From: Magnetococcales bacterium
GTDB taxonomy: Bacteria > Pseudomonadota > Magnetococcia > Magnetococcales > Magnetaquicoccaceae
Assembly: GCA_015231295.1 (NCBI GenBank)
Contig: JADGBU010000005.1
Span: 1-40,035, forward strand
Direction: 5' to 3'
Length of the DNA: 40,035 bases
Shown: in pieces, positions 19,787 through 28,725 of the stretch
Layout: every line of letters starts with the position of its first letter
Position numbering within the stretch: position 1 is the stretch's first letter
Position numbers and translations under genes: made by a program
Notes under the pieces: generated by a model
Database searches by the model: none
Told to the model about the DNA's origin: nothing
Seen by the model: only the letters and a program-made list of their open reading frames with translations

Positions 19787-22075
19787 ATGAATACCGTCAG
19801 CTTCGTCACCTATCTGACCCGTGACATGGAATTGATGCCGGTAGGGGTTCTGACCCTGGCCGCTCTGACCCGTCAGCAGGGTTGGGATGTCACCATCGAG
19901 GATCTGCCCCGGTTTGACGACGAATCGGCTTTGGTACGCACGCTCTCCAAACGTCAGGTAGTCGGTTTCAGCACGCTTTGTTCCACCTTTCACCGCTCCT
20001 TGCGGCTGGCGAGTCAGATCAAGGCCCTCAATCCCCAGGTGCTGCTGGTGATGGGCGGGCCACAGGCTTCGGCGGTAGCGGTATCGTTGCTGCAACGTCA
20101 CGCCTGCGTGGATCTGATCTTTCGCGGCGAGGCGGAAGCGGGCTGGGCCGCCTTTCTGGAAGGCAAACCGTGGTCGGAGATTCCCGGTCTGGTCTATCGT
20201 CACCAGAATGCCGTGCAGGAGACGCCACCCGCTCCCCTGCTCATGGATCTCGATCAACTGCCCTTTCCCGCCTTCGATCTCTACCCCGCCACCGGCCTGA
20301 GCATTCCGCTGGAAACCGGACGCGGTTGTCCTTTCGCTTGCACCTATTGTTCCACCAATCGTTATTTTTCCCGCCGGTTCCGGGCCAAGAGTCCGGCGCG
20401 GATTCTGGCCGAAATGGATCAGTTGAATCGACTTTACGGCGTCCGCGCCTTCGATCTCATCGAGGACTCCTTCACCACCAATCGCCGCAAGATTCTGGAA
20501 TTTTGCGACGCCATCGCACTTCACTCCCCGGCCTACTCCTGGAACATCAGTGCCCGTCCCGATCAGGTCGATGACGAACTGCTGGGGCGGCTGCGTCAAT
20601 CGGGATGCCGGGGCATTTTTTTCGGCATCGAAACCGGCTCGCAACGGTTGCAGAAGGTGGTGAAGAAAAATTTGCGGGTGGCTCCCGCCATGGAAAATAT
20701 CGCCCAGGCGCGCCATTCCGGTTTGATGGTCACGGCGTCGTTCATCATCGGCTTTCCCGACGAAACCGAAACCGATCTCCGGGAGACCTTGCGGGTCTTC
20801 GGCATTCTGAACGGCTATCGGGAGATGGTGTTGCAGTTGCATCTGCTTTCACCCCTGGCCGGATCGGCTCTGGTCGCCGCCCAAACCGAACTGGTCTACG
20901 ACGGCATGCCCACCGATTTCAACGAACTCGACGAAAGCGGCACCCTGACCCTGCTCGATCGGGAACGGTTCCGACAGGAGCCGGAGCTGTTTCCCCACAT
21001 GCACTATTTTCCCAACGCCCATCTGCCCCGTTCCCGTTATCTGTTTCTGGCCTATGTGATCCGGCTGTGCGGCTGGTTTTTCCCCAATTTTCTGCATCAG
21101 GCGTTTCGTCTCTGCCCGGATGCCTGGATCGATCATCTGCTGACCGCTCCGGAACCGCCGGAATGGATCGGCGACGCCTCGTTTCCCAATCCCATGACGC
21201 TCTGGAACGAACGGGGACATGGCGTCTGTCTCGCCTTTGCGCGGCAGGTGCGTCTGCCGATTCTCGATGCGGTGTTGCGCTATGATCAAGCCTATTGCCG
21301 GGTGGCTCTGTTGAAGGAGGAGTCCTCCGGTCTGGTCTCTCTGCCGCGCACGATTTCGGGACGCCCGCCCGGACGCCTGCTTCCCGAACTCTCTCCGGAA
21401 GCCTTCGAAGAGATGGTCCCTTGCATGATGAGTCGCGACAGCTCGGGCCGGATCGATGTCGCGGTGGTGCTGACCCCCGAAGAGATGGAACAACGTCTGC
21501 AAGAACTGTGCGGCACCTGCGGCGAATGCTGTCTGGATGAGGATGGCTTGATGTGCGGCGTCGAGGAGTGGAGCACGATCGCCCAATTTCTGGAGAGTCA
21601 TCACCAGGCGATTCCCGGCATCACGCCGACGGCGTGGCAAGGGTTGGTGCTGGAAGAGGGATGCCGTTATCTGGCGCATCCCATCGACGGTCCGCGCACG
21701 CTGCACGACAGCCGCGAGGCGGCGCGACTGGCCGCCGGAGAGCAAGGATGGGTACGTCATGCCTGCGCCCATCTGGAGGTGACGGGCGAAGCGGAAACGG
21801 AAAGATTCCAGTGTGCCATTCAGTCGGTCAAGCCTGCCGAATGCGTGGCCTACCCTTATCGGCCCATGGGGGACGGGGGGCAACGGTGGCATCTGGAGCC
21901 GGTGGAAGGCAGAGTCGATCGACGTTGCGCGCTGATTCGGCTGTTGCGGGAAAAGGCGGTCTTTCGTCAGCAATATCTGGAGTGGGCCAGAAGCCGCATG
22001 GGACAACGATCGGGGGCCGTGGCTCTGGGGCGGTTGCATGCCGAAGAGGCCAACGATCTGGAACGTCGGGCGTAA
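19787..22075 (+). CDS. B12-binding-type radical SAM protein with C-terminal CxxCxxCC cysteine-cluster domain
   Basis: 762 residues from the ATG at 19787; the track starts at a TTG 39 codons earlier. Residues 1-150 resemble the cobalamin-binding Rossmann domain of B12-radical SAM enzymes (MPVGVLTLAALTRQQGWDVT, LVMGGPQAS). Residues about 170-400 are the radical SAM barrel with its 4Fe-4S motif CPFACTYC (Cys about 181, 185, 188), then a GIETGSQRLQK strand and an IIGFPDETETDLRETL segment. Residues about 560-745 add a second cysteine cluster, CGTCGECCLDEDGLMC with later single cysteines, in the style of YkgJ-family zinc- or iron-chelating domains. The substrate is unknown; related enzymes methylate or rearrange unactivated carbons. 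The gene stands alone, convergent with mltA. Confidence 0.83.
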   Translation: MNTVSFVTYLTRDMELMPVGVLTLAALTRQQGWDVTIEDLPRFDDESALVRTLSKRQVVGFSTLCSTFHRSLRLASQIKALNPQVLLVMGGPQASAVAVSLLQRHACVDLIFRGEAEAGWAAFLEGKPWSEIPGLVYRHQNAVQETPPAPLLMDLDQLPFPAFDLYPATGLSIPLETGRGCPFACTYCSTNRYFSRRFRAKSPARILAEMDQLNRLYGVRAFDLIEDSFTTNRRKILEFCDAIALHSPAYSWNISARPDQVDDELLGRLRQSGCRGIFFGIETGSQRLQKVVKKNLRVAPAMENIAQARHSGLMVTASFIIGFPDETETDLRETLRVFGILNGYREMVLQLHLLSPLAGSALVAAQTELVYDGMPTDFNELDESGTLTLLDRERFRQEPELFPHMHYFPNAHLPRSRYLFLAYVIRLCGWFFPNFLHQAFRLCPDAWIDHLLTAPEPPEWIGDASFPNPMTLWNERGHGVCLAFARQVRLPILDAVLRYDQAYCRVALLKEESSGLVSLPRTISGRPPGRLLPELSPEAFEEMVPCMMSRDSSGRIDVAVVLTPEEMEQRLQELCGTCGECCLDEDGLMCGVEEWSTIAQFLESHHQAIPGITPTAWQGLVLEEGCRYLAHPIDGPRTLHDSREAARLAAGEQGWVRHACAHLEVTGEAETERFQCAIQSVKPAECVAYPYRPMGDGGQRWHLEPVEGRVDRRCALIRLLREKAVFRQQYLEWARSRMGQRSGAVALGRLHAEEANDLERRA

Positions 22076-22095
22076 CGTTTTCGGGGGGGATTGCC

Positions 22096-22121
22096 CACCA
22101 GGGGGAGCTTTCCCCCTGGTG
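22096..22121. terminator. Half-B-type hairpin between convergent radical SAM gene and mltA
   Basis: CACCAGGGGGA (22096-22106) pairs perfectly with TCCCCCTGGTG (22111-22121) around GCTT. It shares the ACCAGGGGG core with module B. It lies 20 bp after one stop and 22 bp after the other, so it can serve both strands; no T run follows. Confidence 0.5.
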
Positions 22122-22143
22122 CCAGATGATTGCCTGATGGTTG

Positions 22144-23400
22144 TCAGGGCAGATCGGTACGCGGCGCGATGAAATAAAGCTTGGAGTTGTTTTGTTTCAT
22201 GACGCCAGCCTTGAAGTCCACATGATCGTCAAAGCCGAAAAAGAGATCCACCCGCCCCGCGCCACGAATGGCCCCGCCGGTATCCTGATTGACCACGAAA
22301 CGGGTTTCGGGTTTCCAGGCGATGACGGATTTGCCATCCGGAGCCAATTGGGGCAAGGTGGTGGTCAGAATGCCCGGAGCCCCCTTGGGAAACAGACGAT
22401 GATCGGTGGCGATGGAACGATCCTTGGTCAAAGGAACGTTGATGTTGCCCACCGCGTCCCCCGACAACTCACGGAAAAAGACATAGGATGGATTGGCGAA
22501 GAAGATCCGCCGCACCTCGCGGGGATTGTCCACCAGCCATTGCCGCAGACGCGGCATGGTCATCTCCTCGTGAGGAACTTTCTTCTCCTCGATGAGAATG
22601 CGACCGATTGCCGTGTACGCACGGCCATTGGTGCTGTCGAAACCGATCCGCATCATGCGGCCATCGTCGAGCTTGACCCGTCCCGAACCCTGAATGTGCA
22701 GGAAGAAAGCATCGATCGGACTATCCACCCACACCAGTTCCAGGCCCCGGTTGGCCAGTTTGGCCGAGAGTTTCTTGTTGTTGCTTTTTGCCAGGAAGCG
22801 TTCATCGATTTCACTGCGGGTGTAATAGCGCGCCCGCTTGCCTTTTTCCATGCGATAGGCACCCTTGCCGCCGGACTCCACCACCAGATCCGGCGGACGC
22901 CGATAGATGGGAAAGTAGAATCGTTTGGAACGGGTGAGCGAACCATGCAGCAAGGGTTCATAGTAGCCTGTCACCAGCACGCCGCCTTTGGCGTTGCCCA
23001 CGGATCGAAACAGTCGGAACCGTTGTTGCAACGTCTGCTGCAATTGGGCCGGATTGTCGCGGCGGGCCAGATCGGCCAGTTCGGTGCACGCTTTGGCCAT
23101 CTGGGCGGCTGTCACCTGATAGCCGTCGAAGGTGAAGCTCTTGTCCGCCGGAACACGACGATAATAGAGCGCGCTTTGAGTCAAGGCATCGGCCCAGGTG
23201 CGGATCATGCCATCCTGAAACAACTCCGCCGGTGCTTCCGACCAGGAGACGGGCACCAGACTGGTGCTGGACGTCGGTTCGGCGACCAGTTCCTGAGGAG
23301 GCGGCTCTTTGACCGCATCGACACTTTCCTGCAAGGGTTTGGCCTGACATCCCGCGAGGAAAATCAACAGGATGATTTGATACAAACGCAGATGACGCAT
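22144..23400 (-). CDS. mltA: Membrane-bound lytic murein transglycosylase A
   Basis: 418 residues. The ATG at 23400 has a strong GGGAGG ribosome-binding site; the track adds 20 residues without one. A lipoprotein signal, IILLIFLAGCQA (Cys about 18), predicts anchoring in the outer membrane. MltA family segments follow: VLVTGYYEPLLHGSL, the PIYRRPPDL region, AFFLHIQGSGRVKLDDGR and the C-terminal 3D domain MTGG-like run VVNQDTGGAIRGAGRVDLFFG carrying the conserved aspartates used for cleavage. The enzyme cuts the MurNAc-GlcNAc bond, leaving 1,6-anhydro ends. Upstream is the 530-bp hairpin-rich gap; downstream is a half-B hairpin shared with the convergent gene. Confidence 0.94.
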   Translation of the reverse strand: MRHLRLYQIILLIFLAGCQAKPLQESVDAVKEPPPQELVAEPTSSTSLVPVSWSEAPAELFQDGMIRTWADALTQSALYYRRVPADKSFTFDGYQVTAAQMAKACTELADLARRDNPAQLQQTLQQRFRLFRSVGNAKGGVLVTGYYEPLLHGSLTRSKRFYFPIYRRPPDLVVESGGKGAYRMEKGKRARYYTRSEIDERFLAKSNNKKLSAKLANRGLELVWVDSPIDAFFLHIQGSGRVKLDDGRMMRIGFDSTNGRAYTAIGRILIEEKKVPHEEMTMPRLRQWLVDNPREVRRIFFANPSYVFFRELSGDAVGNINVPLTKDRSIATDHRLFPKGAPGILTTTLPQLAPDGKSVIAWKPETRFVVNQDTGGAIRGAGRVDLFFGFDDHVDFKAGVMKQNNSKLYFIAPRTDLP

Positions 23401-23613
23401 GAATGCTATACCTCCCTTTCGCGGCTGATTGGCTGACACATGGAAAGACAAAATGGGCACAACCGCAAGGGACGGATCGCAATGGGATGATGGAATCCCA
23501 TCTCGGCCTACCCGACAAGGGGCGGGCGGATGGGGTATGTCGGCTACGGTAACTTGTGAGAAAAAATCAGGAAATTACGGTTTGACGGCTGTCATGACGG
23601 TTCAGAAGCGGTC

Positions 23614-23928
23614 AAAAAAAAGAGAGGATGGGGGGGGAGTTCTCTCACGGAATTTTGAGGGATTGCAGGGGTCCGGGGAGCGGCACGCTCCCCGGCAGAG
23701 GTTTGGAGACGGAGTCTCCAAGGCTGCGTGCAGAATGTGAGCGTCGTTTCCAAAAATACGGAAACGACGCTCACGAAGGCCGCGCGCGGCGCATTTTTCG
23801 CAGAAACCGCGAAAAATGCTTCTTGAGAAGAGCGCGCTTTAAAGTCAAAAAATCAAAAAGTCAAAAAGAAACAAATCCCAAGGGCTTCGCCCTTGGATCC
23901 CACCAGGGGTCAATGACCCCTGGACCCC
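23614..23928. repeat. Cluster of six stem-loops between the deacetylase 3' end and mltA
   Basis: Within the 529-bp gap 23401-23929, six perfect inverted repeats lie in about 260 bp. They are: CCGGGGAGCG/CGCTCCCCGG (23673-23695); TTGGAGAC/GTCTCCAA (23703-23721); GTGAGCGTCGTTTCC/GGAAACGACGCTCAC, a 15-bp stem (23737-23774); GCATTTTTCGC/GCGAAAAATGC (23791-23819); CCAAGGGC/GCCCTTGG (23878-23896); and CCAGGGGTCA/TGACCCCTGG (23903-23923). The last two form a full module B that ends one base before the deacetylase stop codon's first base. The A8-GAGAGG start at 23616 resembles the edge of module A. Nothing recognisable as a gene is present; 23401-23613 shows no structure beyond the mltA ribosome-binding site. 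Confidence 0.75.
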
Positions 23929-23929
23929 A

Positions 23930-25072
23930 TCAATCCGACACGTTCGAGATCGGCACGATCACCGGCACCACCGAATCGATCACCCGTGAAATCACCGGCA
24001 CCTCATCCCCATCAGCCCCACCAGAGGAATCGATATCCTGTTCCGAGGCATCCTGTTCCGGCACCATCTCCGAGACATCCTCCTCCTCATACGGTTCGGT
24101 TTCCGACACCACCACCGGTCGGACACTCTTGGCGGCAGATTTCTTGGCATTCACGGACTTGGAGGTCGAGACCGTCTTGATCTCCTTGACTTTCTCTTCG
24201 GAAGTCGAAGGTTCCGGACTCTTGGCAACCGGTCTGTTGGCCGAACGGGCCGCAAGCGTCGGTCCAGCGGGACAGGAGCTGCGGCCTTCGTGCCGACAAT
24301 TGGCGGCCAGCACGGTCGTGCGCCAATCTCCCAACGAAACGAAGCGATAATTTTCCCGCTCGGCGGCCTCCAGCACTTTGGGCACGGCCCGCAGGGTGAC
24401 GGGATGTTGACTGTGAAACAGCAACACCGCTCCGGGATGGAAATGTCGGATCACATTCTTGGCCATGGCATCGGCACCGATACCGGTCCAATCCCGCGAA
24501 TCGATGGTCCAGAGAACGGTTTCCATACCGTTATCTTTGGCGGTACGCACCAACCGTTCGTTGAAATCCCCATAGGGGGGACGAAACAGGCTCATATTCA
24601 CGCCCAGATTGGCGAGAATCTCCTTGCCCTGACGAAACTCATCGCTCTGACCGGCCTGAGAGAACCATTTCACCCGCTGATGACGCATCGAATGGAAGCC
24701 GATTTCATGTTGACCGGCAGACACTTTCTTCACGATTTCCGGGAAGGCCTTGACCTTGGAACCCAGATAGAAAAAAGTCGCGGGAACTTCATATTTCTTG
24801 AGCACTTCGAGCAGTTCCAGATCCTGCGTATCCGGTCCGTCGTCGAAGGTGATGGCCATGACGCGCTCTTCCGGTCGGGTCAGCGCATCCACCGACAACA
24901 CCACCTCTCCTCCCGGATAGAGATAATGAGGGGTGAACTGCGAGGTATCGTATCGGACCGCCGGTTTATCCGGATCTTCGGCCTTGCCATAGGCTTCCGC
25001 CATGGAATACACACCACCTGACAGGATCGCCAAAAAGGCGAACCCACGCACGAACGGGGTCAATATAGACAT
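23930..25072 (-). CDS. Secreted polysaccharide deacetylase (NodB homology domain)
   Basis: 380 residues from the ATG at 25072, where a signal sequence begins (MSILTPFVRGFAFLAILSGG); the track's extra 46 residues look non-coding. The carbohydrate esterase family 4 motifs are all visible: AITFDDGPD with the metal and base aspartates, GFHSMRH with the two metal histidines, RPPYGDFNERL, WTIDSRDWTG and the last motif VLLFHSQH. Such enzymes remove N-acetyl groups from peptidoglycan, chitin-like or exopolysaccharide chains outside the cytoplasmic membrane. The last ~120 residues are a low-complexity Ser/Lys/Glu-rich tail (KVKEIKTVSTSKSVNAKKS, then an acidic segment). Substrate unknown. A module B copy abuts its stop codon. 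Confidence 0.9.
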   Translation of the reverse strand: MSILTPFVRGFAFLAILSGGVYSMAEAYGKAEDPDKPAVRYDTSQFTPHYLYPGGEVVLSVDALTRPEERVMAITFDDGPDTQDLELLEVLKKYEVPATFFYLGSKVKAFPEIVKKVSAGQHEIGFHSMRHQRVKWFSQAGQSDEFRQGKEILANLGVNMSLFRPPYGDFNERLVRTAKDNGMETVLWTIDSRDWTGIGADAMAKNVIRHFHPGAVLLFHSQHPVTLRAVPKVLEAAERENYRFVSLGDWRTTVLAANCRHEGRSSCPAGPTLAARSANRPVAKSPEPSTSEEKVKEIKTVSTSKSVNAKKSAAKSVRPVVVSETEPYEEEDVSEMVPEQDASEQDIDSSGGADGDEVPVISRVIDSVVPVIVPISNVSD

Positions 25073-25386
25073 GGAGAGCGCGTAAATTCCAATGCAAGAG
25101 CCACAGTTGACCAACCGGTCACTCCGAACGACGACACTGCCCCATCGTGGTTCGTCACCCACCCAATCATGGATCGAAACGAAAATCAGAAGCGGTACAG
25201 CAATCAACATTCATGCCAACCCACCCCCGACATCCCCACGCTTGGAACCGTCACATCACCCGGAGGATCCGTTGAGCAACGACAGAGACAGAGACAGACA
25301 ATTCCCACAAAAAATGGCGGGCAACCAACCACGCTTCACGACCTGAAAGGACATGGTTCCCCCGCACGCCGTGACATGCTATTCTG

Positions 25387-25416
25387 TTGACAGCATTCAT
25401 GTCCATCCTCTTTAAT
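25387..25416 (+). promoter_or_regulatory. Predicted sigma-70-type promoter of the adenylate cyclase gene
   Basis: A perfect TTGACA (25387-25392) is followed after 18 bp by TTTAAT (25411-25416). The start would be near 25423, which rules out the ORF-track start at 25387 and the ATG at 25399 and supports the GTG at 25465. The rest of the 392-bp divergent gap (25073-25464) shows no gene; a weak minus-strand TTGGTC/TGGAAT pair precedes the deacetylase. Confidence 0.6.
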
Positions 25417-25464
25417 GGAATTATTGCCCTCACAACATCTTTCGAGCATACAGGAATACGCGCG

Positions 25465-28400
25465 GTGAACTGTTCCACTTGCCATCTGGACAACCGTCAA
25501 GGGGTTCGCTATTGCACCCGCTGCGGAACCCCATTGGTTGCCATCTGCCCCCAGTGCCATGCGGCACGCGCCGTGGACGACAACTATTGCGGCGAATGCG
25601 GCATCCGCCTGCCGACCGCATCGACCAACCGCGCGCTGCCCCAGGTGGCGTTGCCGACGAACGGATTCACCACGACTCCGGCGGCACCGGTGGCCATGGA
25701 ATCGGAACGCAAGAATGTCACGGTGCTGTTCGCCGACATTTCGGGCTTCACGGCCATGAGCGAAAAAATGGATCCGGAAGAGGTGACGAACATCATGAAC
25801 GGCTGCATGAAAATGCTCGCCGATATCGTTCACCGCTACGAAGGGTATGTGGACAAGTTCATCGGGGATTGCATCATGGCCCTGTTCGGTGCCCCCATGA
25901 CCCACGAAAACGATCCGGAACTGGCCCTGCGCGCCGCCCTCGACATGCAAAAGGAGATGGAAGAGTACAATGTGCGCCTCCAGGGCCGCATCGAAAGTCC
26001 GCTGACGCTCCATACCGGCATCAACTCCGGCATGGTGATCGCGGGGGGCGTGGGCTCGGACAAAAAAATGGAATACACGGTCATGGGCGATACCGTGAAT
26101 CTGGCGGCGCGCCTGGAATCCCTGGCCAAACATGGCCAGACCTTCGTCTCGGGCTACACCTACAACCTTACCCGTCATCTGTTCGAGTTTGTGCGTCACG
26201 ATCCGATCAAGGTCAAGGGCAAAAAAGATCCGGTGGCGGTCTACGAAGTGATCCGTCCCAAAAGCCGCCAGGAGCAGAACAACGATCCGAGCCATGCCGC
26301 CACCCCGCTGGTGGGCCGGGGCCGGGAGATGGAAACCCTGCGCAACTGCATGGATCGCCATGCCGCCGGACAGGGCCTGGCCGCTTTTCTGATCTCTCCG
26401 GCGGGCGTGGGCAAAAGCCGCATCCATCAGGAAATCAAGAAGCAGTTCCTCAAAGGGGAACGGATTCAGGTGCTGGAAGGCATCTGCCGCTCGTTCAACC
26501 GGGATACCAGTTACGCGGTCTTCATCGAACTGTTCCGTCAGCTCTTCAACATCGACTCCGAGGATCTCGAAGAGTCGATGGCCCACAAGCTCGTGACCAA
26601 CTTTCCGCTGCTGCTCGGCTCCAAAAGCGACTCCTCCACCGAGGAGATGCGCAAGGCCATGGTCTTCATCGGCGCGGCCATGGGACTGAAACTCGGCGCG
26701 GAGTACGATGTGCCCCTGGAACGCATGAGCGCGCAAGAGGTGAAACTGGGCATTTTCCGGGCCACCGCGTGGTTTTTACAGAATCTGGCGGCCCGCAAAC
26801 CCCTGATCCTCGCGCTGGAGGATCTCCATCTGGCGGATGCCACCTCCGTGGAGCTGATCGCCTCCCTGTTCGAAAGCCTCAAGCAGGCTCCGATCCTGCT
26901 GTTGCTCCTGATGCGTCCGGTCTCCGACCACCCCTCGAACAAGCTCCCGCTGATCGCCGACAAGGAACTCGACGATCTGGCGATCGAAATTCACTTCAAG
27001 CAGCTCACCCCCGCCGAGTGCGATGAATTGACCCGTCGTCTGCTCAACGCCGACGACGTGCCGGAATCGATCCTCCATCTGATCCGCAATCGCGGCGATG
27101 GCAATCCGATGTTCATCGAGGAGATCATCCGCAATCTGGTGGAAGAGGGAATCGTCGAACTGATCCCCGGCGAAGCCCCGAGAGTGATCAAAAATCTCGA
27201 CGAGGTGACGATTCCCTCTTCGATTCAGGGCATGTTCATCGCCCGCATCGACAAGCTGCCGGTGGATCTCAAGGAGGTGCTGCTCACCGCCGCCGTGATC
27301 GGACCGCTGTTCCGTCTGGCCCTGCTGGCGCGCCTCTTTCCCAACAGCGAACTGGAAGTCCGTCTGGCCCGTCTGGTGGAGATGGGATTGATCTTCGAAT
27401 CCAAATCCTTCCCGGAGATCGAATACAGCTTCCGCAACATCATGATCCAGGAGGCGATCTACTCCACGCTGCTGCACAAGAAGCGTCGCGAGCTGCACGC
27501 CTCGGTCGCCGAGGAGATCGAATCCCTCTACGCCACCCGTCTCGACGATCACTTCGAAATTCTCGCCCAGCACTATCTGCGGGCCGATCACGCGGAGCGG
27601 GCCTATCTCTATCTGGTGAAGAGCGGACTCAAGGCCAAGGAGAGCTACGCCAACAGTGCCGCGCTCGCCGCGCTGGAAAAGGCCGCCGAACTGGGCAAAA
27701 CCCTCTCCACGCCCCCTCTGCCCCTCATCGAGACGCTGGTGGTGCTCTCCGAGGTGCAGGAGTTGTGCGGCGAGTTCTCCCCGGCGATCGCCACCCGCCG
27801 GGAGGTGATCGCCGCCATCGAGGATCCCTTGAGCCGTATCGATCATCTGCGGCGCATCGGTCGTCTGCTGGAAAAACTGGAACAGTACGATCAGGCCATG
27901 ACGGTCTACGGCGAGGCCCACGCGGAGCTGAGCGCCTTTCCGGATTCGATTCCCCTCGGCCTGCTGCTGATGAATGAAAGCTGGATTCTCAACCGTCTCG
28001 GCCAGCGGGACGAGGCCGCCACCCGCGCCCGGCGCGCCCTGGAAATTTTCGAAAATCACAACGCCCGGGAACAGATCGCCATGGTCTGCAACAATCTCGG
28101 GGTGATTCTGGAGCATCAGGGGGATCTGAAACAGGCCCTGACCTTCAACGAAAAGAGTCTGCGCATCTTCTCCGAACTGGGCGACAAACGACAGACCGCC
28201 AATCTTTATCTGTCGATGGGCTTTCTGCACGAAAAGAACGGTGCCATGGGCGAGGCACTGCGCTTTTTCGAGCTTTCCCACGAAATCATGCAGAGAATCG
28301 AAAATCCGTTCGGGGTCGGCACCGCGCTGATGCGCAAAGGCATCTGCCTCAACCGTCTCAACCGCCTGAGCGATGCCGAAAAAGCCCTCAAGGAGGCTCT

Positions 28401-28725
28401 GCGGATCCACCGTCAGCTCAATCTGACCCGCAAGGTGGTCTCCAATCTCTGGACCCTGTGCGAACTCTATCTGGCGTTAGGTTCCGCCTCCAAGGCCCGC
28501 AAGCATATGGAAGAGGCCAAAGTGATCGCCTCCGCGCGGAATGATCTGCCGGATCTGGCCCAGTGCTCGCTGCTGGAGGCGCGCATTCTGCTTCAGGAAC
28601 GGGCCCTCCCGGATGAGGCCTTTCTGGAGGCGGCGCGACTCTATCGGCTGTGTGGCCGCCAGAAATCCGCCGAAGCCGCCGAACAGGAGTTGGAACGCCA
28701 TCGCCAGGGAGAGGCCAAAGCATGA
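25465..28725 (+). CDS. Class III adenylate cyclase fused to zinc ribbon, AAA-type ATPase and TPR domains
   Basis: 1086 residues from the GTG at 25465, chosen because the promoter lies just before it and relatives start at the zinc ribbon. Residues 3-45 hold four CxxC pairs (CSTC, CTRC, CPQC, CGEC), a double zinc ribbon. Residues about 83-270 are a cyclase domain with both metal aspartates (FADISGFT, FIGDCIMALFG) and the Asn/Arg of GDTVNLAARLESLA, so it should make cAMP. Residues about 290-620 form a STAND-like NTPase with Walker A SPAGVGKSR and an LALEDLHLAD Walker B. Residues about 690-1075 are TPR-like helices (for example NNLGVILEHQGDLKQALTFN). The architecture is known from signalling cyclases; the ATPase/TPR part probably gates activity through partner binding. 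Its stop overlaps the next gene (ATGA). Confidence 0.88.
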   Translation: MNCSTCHLDNRQGVRYCTRCGTPLVAICPQCHAARAVDDNYCGECGIRLPTASTNRALPQVALPTNGFTTTPAAPVAMESERKNVTVLFADISGFTAMSEKMDPEEVTNIMNGCMKMLADIVHRYEGYVDKFIGDCIMALFGAPMTHENDPELALRAALDMQKEMEEYNVRLQGRIESPLTLHTGINSGMVIAGGVGSDKKMEYTVMGDTVNLAARLESLAKHGQTFVSGYTYNLTRHLFEFVRHDPIKVKGKKDPVAVYEVIRPKSRQEQNNDPSHAATPLVGRGREMETLRNCMDRHAAGQGLAAFLISPAGVGKSRIHQEIKKQFLKGERIQVLEGICRSFNRDTSYAVFIELFRQLFNIDSEDLEESMAHKLVTNFPLLLGSKSDSSTEEMRKAMVFIGAAMGLKLGAEYDVPLERMSAQEVKLGIFRATAWFLQNLAARKPLILALEDLHLADATSVELIASLFESLKQAPILLLLLMRPVSDHPSNKLPLIADKELDDLAIEIHFKQLTPAECDELTRRLLNADDVPESILHLIRNRGDGNPMFIEEIIRNLVEEGIVELIPGEAPRVIKNLDEVTIPSSIQGMFIARIDKLPVDLKEVLLTAAVIGPLFRLALLARLFPNSELEVRLARLVEMGLIFESKSFPEIEYSFRNIMIQEAIYSTLLHKKRRELHASVAEEIESLYATRLDDHFEILAQHYLRADHAERAYLYLVKSGLKAKESYANSAALAALEKAAELGKTLSTPPLPLIETLVVLSEVQELCGEFSPAIATRREVIAAIEDPLSRIDHLRRIGRLLEKLEQYDQAMTVYGEAHAELSAFPDSIPLGLLLMNESWILNRLGQRDEAATRARRALEIFENHNAREQIAMVCNNLGVILEHQGDLKQALTFNEKSLRIFSELGDKRQTANLYLSMGFLHEKNGAMGEALRFFELSHEIMQRIENPFGVGTALMRKGICLNRLNRLSDAEKALKEALRIHRQLNLTRKVVSNLWTLCELYLALGSASKARKHMEEAKVIASARNDLPDLAQCSLLEARILLQERALPDEAFLEAARLYRLCGRQKSAEAAEQELERHRQGEAKA

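Noticed and set aside
23614-23928. CRISPR array
   Set aside because: The hairpins differ from one another; there is no regular repeat-spacer pattern and no cas gene.
25387-25464. ORF-track start of the adenylate cyclase at TTG 25387 (or ATG 25399)
   Set aside because: The TTG is the TTGACA -35 element and the ATG lies in the spacer of the predicted promoter; relatives start at the zinc ribbon.
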